Assembly (NCBI GenBank): GCA_902783295.1
Contig: CACZQT010000415.1
Coordinates: 1 to 5,259 of the forward strand
Reading direction: 5' to 3'
DNA from: an uncultured Lachnospiraceae bacterium
Lineage (GTDB): Bacteria > Bacillota > Clostridia > Lachnospirales > Lachnospiraceae
Length of the DNA: 5,259 nt
A program made the translations under genes and the position numbers. The notes under the pieces were generated by a model that was not told the origin of the DNA, did not search any database, and saw nothing but the letters and a program-made list of their open reading frames with translations. Positions 1 through 5,259 of the stretch are shown piece after piece; positions within the stretch are counted from its first letter, which is position 1; each line of letters starts with the position of its first letter.

Positions 1-174
1 GACCTTCCGGAGACAATGATGGTCGCAGAAGGAACTCTGATCCAATCCCTTCCGGAACCTAAGCTGTACGGATACGTTTTCCTGGGGTGGTATTTTGATA
101 AAGAGCTGCAGCATCCTGCGTCTACCCGTGATGTGATCGACAAGAACATCACGCTGTATCCCCGGTTTGGATCT
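1..174 (+). repeat. Listeria-Bacteroides (InlB B-type, Flg_new) repeat, 3' part
   Basis: Residues 1-58 carry the family signature. A short beta segment with Gly (AEGTLIQSLPEP) leads to GYVFLGWYFDKEL, the classic GYxFxGWYxD motif, and after a spacer to ITLYPRF, which matches the usual closing (L/I)TLYxxW with Phe in place of Trp. The first strand of the repeat (normally a V-x-F stretch followed by Gly residues) lies before base 1. Such repeats are small beta-grasp-like folds found in strings in surface proteins, so more copies probably lie upstream. This is the strongest family assignment in the window. Confidence 0.85.
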
Positions 175-3100
175 GCTGTGGAAGAAGGAGAGGGGACGGC
201 GAATTATATCTCCGCACTGGAAGTGCCGGAAGACTTCGAAATGCTCCTTGCCGCCAACAATCTGACGGAAGACGAACTCCGTGAAAAGGTCATACTGCGG
301 GATTTCGGCAAGCTGGAACCGGAGATCGGGTTTATTCTTACGCCTCAGGCACCGGATCTGGCAAGGCTGGTTCCGGAGGAAGAACAGCGTCTGGCAGCGG
401 AATCCATTCTGAAGGGCTTTTTGGAGCCGGAAGCTGCCGAAGGTGCCGGAGAAGCTCCGGAGGCTGAAAGCGCGGAAGAAGAAAATGCGGAGGCTGCAGA
501 GTCCCGGGAAGCAGCACCGGAAGAGGATGAAGCGCTGTGGACAGAGCCGGATGCACCGGAACAAGAAACGACAGAGGGAGCCGGAACATCGGATGAAGCT
601 GCTCCGGCAGATTCTGCAGAGCCTGTACTCGCGGCTGCCCTGCTGGAAGCGGGGCTTGACGAGTATCAGGTCAGGAAACTGGTGTATTACTATGCTCCGG
701 AAGAACTGGCACAGCTGGATGCCCTCATCCTTCGGGACATTCTGGTGCAGCTGGGATATACCGGGGATGAGAAACCGGAAGAAATCCTGCAGATCTTCCA
801 CGGAGAATATACGTCGCTGGAAGAACTCCTTCAGGCTGCGATTGCCCCGGACGAACCTGTCCCCGATATCTGGCGCATTATGCCGGATACCGGTGAATGG
901 AGCGCCGGAAGGAGCCATCAGGCGGAAATCCTGGACACGGAGAATGTGCGCTTCTGGCAGGATGGAGAGGCTCAGCCGGAGAAGATTATCTTCTACAACA
1001 TTACCATACACAAAGAAAACTATAATCATATGGAGCTGGCACCTCATGTGGTTGATATCCCTTCAGACGAAGTGGAAGGCATCGACCTGGGCGGGGGCCT
1101 GCTGAAGATCAGTCAGGATACGAACGGTGATCTGGAAGCCGTAAAAAACGAGAGATCCGGGGAGATGACCTATCTTGGGACTGAACTTCTTGACGTCGGT
1201 ACCATCGCCTATGTTCACGAGCCGGGCCTGGAATTCCGGGATACCTTCGGCATGACCGGTTCTGCTCCTGTGACCTATGTGAAGATCACGGAAGACCTGG
1301 GCGGCGGCCGGTACGCCTACATCATGCCGGAAATGGAAGAGGTTGTCTTTACACCGGACAATATTCCCGTACCGGATGCCGGAGATTTCGGCAGCGGCTC
1401 GATGGTAGTGCCGGTGGAGCAGCTGGACTTTTCCGACCTGCGCTATTCCGGAATCGGACTGGATGCGGATACCGTAGTGCAGCCTGGGGATCTGATCACC
1501 GCCTATATTCCGGATCCGGCCAGACCCGAAGCCGGAACTGTGACCGGATACGGCCAGATTACCGAGATCCATCCTGTTGAAGGCGGCATGGAGCTGTCCT
1601 ACACGGTGATGGACCGGGCGGAAATGATGGATGCCGCCGGGTTTTATCAGCACATGGATAATATCGCGCTGCCCCTCACGGAGGAGGATCTGCAGGCGCT
1701 CGAAGCGAGTACACGTGAAGAGCTGGAAGCAAAAGGCGCTTTCCAGGATGTGCAGAATTACATCACGGCCCTCATCATGGCCGAAGACTATGAACTCAAG
1801 AATACGGAATATGAAGATGCATTAAAGCATATGAAATTCCAGACCGATACCGGGGAAGAGATTTCCCTGGAAGAAATCCGAAGGCTTGCCGGGACGCTGG
1901 AATGGGATTCAAAGCCGACAACTACCTCCCAGATTTCCTTCATGCTGAAGCACTTCGATGGTACCGGCCTTCGTCTTATGTTTTCGTATGGCACCGGCTG
2001 CTCGTACAAATTTGAAGCGGCGGGAGAAAAATCCCAGATCCGGATGGATATAAAGGTCCAGTTCGAACTGGAGATTGCACTCGGCGCCAGCCTGGACTGC
2101 AGCACGAAATGGGGAGACGGCGGTTCGGTCGGTCTGCCTTTTGACTATCCGGAGGGCTGGGAAATTGTCTGTGCGCTGAATGCCGGGCTCTATACCGGCG
2201 TCGGTGTGAATGCAACCGTGCAGACTCAGGCACAGAAAACGGATAAGAAGAAATTCGGAGATGTGGTCGACGAGTTCCTCGGCGATTCCGAGGAGCGGAA
2301 AAGCGGCAGCTCGACAAGCCAGTCTATCTGGGGAGAACGCATTAAGGATCTGGGCGGATTTATCGAAAATGTCGACGAGATCAAAAATGTTGTCACGGAG
2401 GGTTCCGTAAAGGAGAACGGAGAACAGCAGAAAAAGGGCGAAAGGGATTCCGGCGACAGTATCGGCGGAAGCGCCTCCGATAAGTATTACGCGAAGTATA
2501 AGGCGTTCCTGGATAACAGCGCGGAATATATCCCGATTTACAAAAAAGCGCTGCTGGAACCGGTCGCGCTTGTGACCATCGGTGTGGCGGAAATGACACT
2601 GGGGATCAATTTCATCCTGGCGTGGAAGCTCAACGTTATGATCGGCGCCACCATGGAATTCGGGGTGGCCAGGCAGACTTCCATCACCATTGAGATTCCC
2701 TCCTTTGATTCGAGTACAAACACGATGGATCTGGAGACGCCGCACTTCAACTTTGATTTCTATATCTTCGGGCAGATCGGCCTGAAAGCCAGCGTGGAAT
2801 TTGACCTGCGTGTCGGGGTAATATCCACGAAGCTGGATTCGGTTGGCGCCATACTGGAAATCGGGGTGCAGATTGAATTTTACGGTTTCTTTATCTTCAG
2901 TGCAGGCTGGACATACGGAAAGGGCTGGAACTATGAAACCCTGGGCACCCTGCTGGTGGAGGTCAGCCTGTTTGCAGAACTGGGGGTCAAGGCGCAGCTG
3001 GGGGACGATGCCCTGAAAGCGGAGGCAAAAGTCGTCGGCTTCTCCTGGCCTATCATGACGCTCGGGACAGAACGCGTCTTTGTGGACATGAATCCCATCG

Positions 3101-5259
3101 AAGAGGATGAGGAAAAGGCCCTGAACTACGATATCACCGGTGAAAAATACCAGGAACTGAACAAAGAGGTGCTGAAGGTTCTTGCCATGGAAGTGGATTC
3201 CGGAGAGACGGAAGACCACGATATGGACGCACCGTTTTCCGTCAAAGGCAGCCATGTCGCGTTCCGGTCCATGGGCCAGGAAGTCCTTCAGAAGGATGAG
3301 CAGTTCTTTGAAGTGGAGATTATGGATACGGACGAAGACGGCCATTCGCTGTACAGTTCTTCATTCCTGTATGATCCGGAAACAAACCGGATCTATCCGA
3401 AGCCCCATACCGCAGAGGATGACGAGCTTTGGGCAGAGATGAAATTCACCTTCCATAATGACAATGTGAAACGCGTAAAGAGTGCATTCGACGAGAATGA
3501 CAAGGTATCCGGCTGGATGAACTACGGCATGGGCTTCGGCCTTCAGAAAGAAGGCATTTCACGAACCGTGAAGCTGCACTGGAAGGGGACGCCGTCCGAC
3601 ATTATCATAGAGACCTATGAACAGAAGGATCCCTATGAAAAGATTGCGAATATCAGTGAGCTGGCGGCCGCCTCCGAGGAAGATCTCCTGCGGATGTATG
3701 AGAAAACCGGTGAACAGCCAATCGGCAAAACCTTTGATCTGATGATTCTGCCGGTTCCTGCCGACTATAAGGTGTTTGACGCCTCGCCGAATTATGAACG
3801 GGCATTCCTGGCAATCCCGTATGATCCGGATGTTCAGGCATTCTATGACGGGATCCAGACAAAGCTTGCGGCGTACAAACAGGCCAATTCTGCAAGGAGC
3901 CAGGTACTGAAGGATACGGAAGGGTATCTGTGGGCTCTGCCCGGAGATGCGAGCTATGCTGTCCTCGGCACCGGTGAAGAAACAAGGGTACGTGTATTCT
4001 ATAACCGGAAGATGCAGGATTCCCACTGGCTGCTTCTGGATACGGCGGACGGCGAACAGGTCGGGAAAGGCACTGTGGACAGAAGCATGCCGGAAGGCCT
4101 GCCTGTGATGGACTATCTGACAGATTCCCTGCACGAGCTTACGGCCGATAAAGCGTACTCATATGAAACGTGGATCGTACCGGCTTCCAGCGTTTCCAGC
4201 GCCGTGCGTTCCAGACTCCGGGACGGATACGGGATCCGGCAGTATCGGCAGGTCCTTCCGGACCGCTCCACGTGGGAGCCGCTGACAGAGACCACGATAG
4301 TGCCTGAGGAAGGGTTTTACATCTTTGTGGAGCGTACCCCGTATACCCGGAAAGTTACGTGGATGTTCGACAGCGGAAGCGAGGAGACGTTAGTCAAGCC
4401 CGGCGATCCCATTGTCCCTCCCGGAACGGCAAGGAGATCCGGATATGAACTGGACTACTGGGCCGATGAGGATGGAGAGATCTATGAGACCATGCCGGAT
4501 GACGATCTGGTCCTGTATCCGGTATTTATCGGAAAAGAGCATACGATTACCTGGATCCTGAATGGAGAACAGATTACCACTGTTATCCGTACGGGAGATG
4601 TGATCCTGCCTGTATGCCCGTTCCCCGGCGCAGGAAAAGACGAAGAACTGTTCTGGAGGATCGGCGCTGCTTCTGCGGGCGAACGCATTACGGAAAGCTC
4701 CACCATGCCGGATCAGAACCTGATGCTCTACGGAACCCTGTACCGTTATAAGACGGTTACCTGGAAGAACGGGAAAAAGACGCTGACTACGACAAAAGAG
4801 CCTGTCGGTGAAAAACTGAAGCTGTATGAACCGAAACTGGAGGAGGGAATGGTCTGCCGCTGGCTCAAGGATGGCGCACTTCTGCCGAAATCCTACAAGA
4901 TGCCGGACGAAGATATCACCCTCCAGGCCCTGATTTACGCGGCTGACCACGAGCACGACTGGCAGGTGACAGGGCCTTATAAGGAACCCACCTGCACAGA
5001 CGGTTCCAAACGACATGTGAAATGTTCCATCTGCTTCACGGAAAAAACAGAGAAGCTGGATCCGGATCCGGATGCACATGACTGGAAGTCTCCTGTCTAT
5101 ACCTGGAGCAAAGATAACAAGACAGTCAAAGCGCGGCGTGTCTGCGCAAGGGATTCGTCCCATGTCGAGACCGAGACGGTGAATACGTCGGAAGAAGTGC
5201 TGAAAAAGGCGGACTGCGTGACGGCGGGAGAATCCACTTTCACGGCATCGTTTAAAAAC
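1..5259 (+). CDS. Giant InlB B-repeat-containing surface/secreted protein, internal fragment open at both ends
   Basis: Frame 1 reads through all 1753 codons without a stop. The gene begins upstream and ends downstream, so signal peptide and anchor are not visible. The ATG pair at bases 16-21 is not a credible start: it lies inside a running repeat and no signal peptide follows. Order of parts: InlB/Flg_new-type repeat (1-58), helical segment, acidic linker (141-207), helical segment (208-282), beta-rich region with a duplicated module (290-545), connector, beta-rich core (643-1030), mixed region (1031-1449), three divergent repeats (1450-1645), Cys/His/Trp repeats (1650 to the edge). The protein is strongly acidic. 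Cys is absent before residue 667; the ten Cys fall at 667-724 (three) and after 1538 (seven). The repeats point to export and a surface, adhesive or structural role in a Gram-positive gut-type bacterium; that role is inferred. No enzyme motif was recognised. The reading frame is certain; the function is not. Confidence 0.93.
175..420 (+). other. Mainly helical segment of unknown fold (residues 59-140)
   Basis: After the repeat the protein changes to a charged segment with likely helices at about residues 76-98 (PEDFEMLLAANNLTEDELRE) and 125-140 (EEEQRLAAESILKGF). A short hydrophobic stretch (IGFILTP) lies between them. No family was recognised. It connects the InlB-type repeat to the acidic linker. 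Confidence 0.4.
421..621 (+). other. Glu/Ala/Pro-rich acidic linker (residues 141-207)
   Basis: This low-complexity stretch is dominated by Glu, Ala and Pro with a few Gly, Ser and Thr, and contains only one Arg and no Lys. It has almost no bulky hydrophobics and is expected to be disordered. At the DNA level it is rich in GAA/GAG, GCN and CCG codons, which makes the other frames look open (Arg/Lys-rich in +2, Pro/Leu-rich on the reverse strand). Linkers of this kind typically separate folded domains in surface proteins. Confidence 0.8.
622..846 (+). other. Helical segment after the acidic linker (residues 208-282)
   Basis: Four likely amphipathic helices can be read: VLAAALLEAG, EYQVRKLVYYYAP, ALILRDILVQLGY and PEEILQIFHGEY with LEELLQAA. 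Their spacing suggests a small helical bundle just before the beta-rich part. No family was recognised. The boundaries are estimates by eye. Confidence 0.4.
1192..1347 (+). repeat. Duplicated beta module, copy A (residues 398-449)
   Basis: The unit opens with DVGTIAYVHEPG, continues through TYVKITEDLGGGRYAYIM and ends PEMEEVV. Copy B at bases 1480-1626 has the same order of elements: a Gly-led strand with A-Y-V/I and a Pro turn; Y-x-x-I-T-E; a Gly-rich turn; then a Y-containing strand followed by M-x-x-x-E. Similarity is at the protein level only and is diverged. Confidence 0.5.
1480..1626 (+). repeat. Duplicated beta module, copy B (residues 494-542)
   Basis: The unit opens with QPGDLITAYIPDP, continues through YGQITEIHPVEGGMELSYTV and ends MDRAEM. 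It aligns in order with copy A. The alternating strand and turn pattern would suit a small beta barrel, but this is inference. Confidence 0.5.
1636..1926 (+). other. Charged helical connector (residues 546-642)
   Basis: Likely helices include LTEEDLQALEASTREELEAK, DVQNYITALIMAEDYELK, EYEDALKHMKFQ and SLEEIRRLAG. The segment joins the beta-rich region to the beta core. No family was recognised. Confidence 0.35.
1927..3090 (+). other. Large beta-rich core domain with alternating hydrophobic strands (residues 643-1030)
   Basis: Many stretches alternate hydrophobic and polar residues, as in long amphipathic beta strands: IRMDIKVQFELEIALGASL, ALNAGLYTGVGVNATVQTQ, QIGLKASVEFDLRVGV, AILEIGVQIEFYGFFIFSAG and LLVEVSLFAELGVKAQL. 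The domain closes with a FSWPIMTLGTERVF segment. Its three Cys (667, 700, 724) all lie in the first half. A charged insertion at about residues 746-842 splits it. I recall comparable beta-rich segments closing on a W-P motif in giant clostridial surface proteins, but no named domain can be assigned. It could be a beta sandwich, a solenoid or an amphipathic barrel-like fold; sequence alone does not decide. Confidence 0.5.
2236..2526 (+). other. Charged, Ser/Gly/Lys-rich insertion within the beta core (residues 746-842)
   Basis: The beta pattern stops after NATVQTQAQ. A Lys/Asp/Glu-rich stretch follows with likely helices (FGDVVDEFLGD, RIKDLGGFIENVDEIKNVV) and two low-complexity parts (RKSGSSTSQS and GEQQKKGERDSGDSIGGSAS). 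Then KYYAKYKAFLDN leads back into strands. It reads as a flexible or helical excursion between two halves of one domain, or as a linker between two related beta domains. Confidence 0.45.
3091..4347 (+). other. Mixed alpha/beta region of unknown function (residues 1031-1449)
   Basis: This long stretch has no recognised family. It starts with a charged helix (EKYQELNKEVLKVLAMEV). A beta-like part follows (about 1079-1205; HVAFRSMG, FFEVEIMDTDEDG, VKLHWKG), then a helix (ISELAAASEEDLLRMYEKTG) and IGKTFDLMILPVPADYKVF. After another helix (AFYDGIQTKLAAYKQANSAR) comes a second beta-like part (TRVRVFYNRK, HWLLLDTADG, YSYETWIVPASS). Residues 1432-1445 (TIVPEEGFYIFVE) form a last strand before the tandem repeats. 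The two beta-like parts may be Ig-like domains; this is a guess from strand spacing. Confidence 0.35.
3325..3342 (+). other. DxDxDG acidic loop, possible calcium site (residues 1109-1114)
   Basis: The residues DTDEDG sit between a strand (FFEVEIM) and HSLYSS. Asp at alternating positions followed by Gly is the pattern of EF-hand-like and dockerin-type calcium loops. Only one copy is seen, and it has no paired second loop. In a protein this acidic a chance match is quite possible. Confidence 0.25.
4348..4527 (+). repeat. Divergent InlB-type repeat 1 of 3 (residues 1450-1509)
   Basis: The unit starts RKVTWMFDSGSEETLVKPGD, has a GYELDYWADEDGE core that matches GYxFxGW loosely (Trp kept, preceding Gly lost), and ends TMPDDDLVLYPVF. 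The ending parallels the ITLYPRF close of the repeat at the left edge. It is the most canonical of three tandem units of about 60-70 residues. Confidence 0.7.
4537..4740 (+). repeat. Divergent InlB-type repeat 2 of 3 (residues 1513-1580)
   Basis: The unit starts EHTITWILNGEQITTVIRTG and ends TMPDQNLMLYGTL, in register with repeat 1. The central GYxFxGW motif is replaced by a Gly/Glu stretch with a single Trp (ELFWRIGAASAG). One Cys (1539) is present. It follows repeat 1 after a few residues. Confidence 0.65.
4747..4935 (+). repeat. Divergent InlB-type repeat 3 of 3 (residues 1583-1645)
   Basis: The unit starts YKTVTWKNGKKTLTTTKEPVG, has a CRWLKDGALLP core and ends KMPDEDITLQALI. The T-W opening and MPD-x-x-hydrophobic-x-L ending match the two units before it, while the core has degenerated. 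Cys 1619 directly precedes the core Arg-Trp pair. Confidence 0.65.
4948..5073 (+). repeat. Cys/His/Trp repeat, first unit (residues 1650-1691)
   Basis: The unit reads HEHDW, then a Tyr/Pro stretch with Cys 1665 (EPTCTDGSK), then CSIC (1675-1678) and ends TEKLDPDPD before the next HDW. The CxxC with nearby His residues could bind zinc or form a disulfide. I know repeats of this style (HDW, CxxC, PTC) from clostridial surface proteins, where they often occur many times. Its role is not established here. Confidence 0.6.
5077..5259 (+). repeat. Cys/His/Trp repeat, second unit, cut by the window edge (residues 1693-1753)
   Basis: The unit starts HDWKSPVYTWSKDN, continues VKARRVCARDSSHVETETV and then KADCVTAGESTFTASF. 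Here the second Cys of the CxxC is replaced by a C-x5-H arrangement (Cys 1715, His 1721), with a later Cys at 1738. The phrasing (YxWSxDN, RxC...SHVETETV, GExTxTAxF) matches, from memory, a repeat common in giant proteins of gut Clostridia, so further copies are likely beyond base 5259. Confidence 0.6.

Larger units (their letters stand above)
868..1635 (+). other. Beta-rich region with duplicated module (residues 290-545), unknown family
   Basis: Short beta strands alternate with Gly/Pro/Asp turns: KIIFYNITIHKE, the LGGGLLKI strand, TIAYVHEPG, TYVKITED, RYAYIMPEMEEVVFTP, GSMVVPVEQLDF, LITAYIPDP, YGQITEIHP and MELSYTVMDRAEM. It contains two similar units of about 50 residues, listed separately. 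The wording of the units, including the VVFTPDNIPVPDA stretch, resembles from memory segments of other very large uncharacterised clostridial secreted proteins; I cannot confirm this without a search. No catalytic motif is evident. Confidence 0.45.

Noticed and set aside
16..21. ATG ATG as the start of the gene
   Set aside because: It falls inside an InlB-type repeat that is already under way, no signal peptide follows, and the frame is open back to base 1.
338..589. Pro/Leu-rich reverse-strand frame opposite the acidic linker
   Set aside because: Its composition is simply the complement of Glu/Ala/Pro codons; there is no independent evidence for a gene.
880..894. MPDTG, similar to an LPxTG sortase motif
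   Set aside because: It lies deep inside the protein and is not followed by a membrane helix and a basic tail, so it cannot be a cell-wall sorting signal.
443..1105. 220-codon open frame in forward frame 2
   Set aside because: It overlaps the giant frame-1 gene and its product is an implausible Arg/Lys/Ser/Trp-rich string that reflects the GAA/CCG-rich codons of the acidic linker and following region.
1909..3345. 478-codon open frame on the reverse strand
   Set aside because: It is in exact codon register with the forward gene and is bounded by its rare TCA codons. The product is His/Phe/Arg-rich with no recognisable domain, while the forward frame has clear repeats and beta strands.
5058..5073. 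Short tandem DNA repeat (GGATCC twice)
   Set aside because: It encodes the Asp-Pro-Asp-Pro-Asp spacer between two Cys/His/Trp repeats and is too short to be more than a codon effect.
1..5259. Multi-gene defence, mobile or biosynthetic system
   Set aside because: Only one gene is present, with no intergenic space, no nuclease, ATPase, transposase or other enzyme motif, and no DNA-level repeats or spacers.

Overview
The whole window lies inside one giant protein-coding gene on the + strand. Frame 1 is open from base 1 to base 5259: 1753 codons with no stop, no visible start and no visible end. There is no intergenic DNA, and I see no promoter, terminator, RNA gene, mobile element or CRISPR array. 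The larger open frames in other phases are shadows of this gene.

The product looks like a very large, acidic, modular protein exported to the cell surface or secreted. Such proteins are typical of gut or rumen Clostridia (Bacillota). The evidence is (i) a Listeria-Bacteroides (InlB B-type, Flg_new) repeat at the left edge, with more divergent relatives near the right edge; (ii) Cys/His/Trp repeats at the right edge of a kind I associate with giant clostridial surface proteins; and (iii) base composition, by eye about 50-55% G+C, with CTG, CCG, ACG and GGC-type codons favoured. The organism assignment is inference; no taxonomic marker is present.

Layout by residue of the visible fragment: 1-58, end of an InlB-type repeat; 59-140, mainly helical segment; 141-207, Glu/Ala/Pro-rich acidic linker; 208-282, helical segment; 290-545, beta-rich region with an apparent duplicated module of about 50 residues; 546-640, charged helical connector; 643-1030, large beta-rich core with alternating hydrophobic strands, interrupted by a charged insertion at about 746-842; 1031-1449, mixed alpha/beta region of unknown function with one DxDxDG loop; 1450-1645, three tandem divergent repeats ending in an MPD-x-x-hydrophobic motif; 1650-1753, two Cys/His/Trp repeats, the second cut by the window edge.

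No catalytic motif was recognised. The best reading is a structural or adhesive surface protein in which repeats and linkers hold one or more uncharacterised globular domains away from the cell. The beta-rich core is the part most likely to be undescribed.
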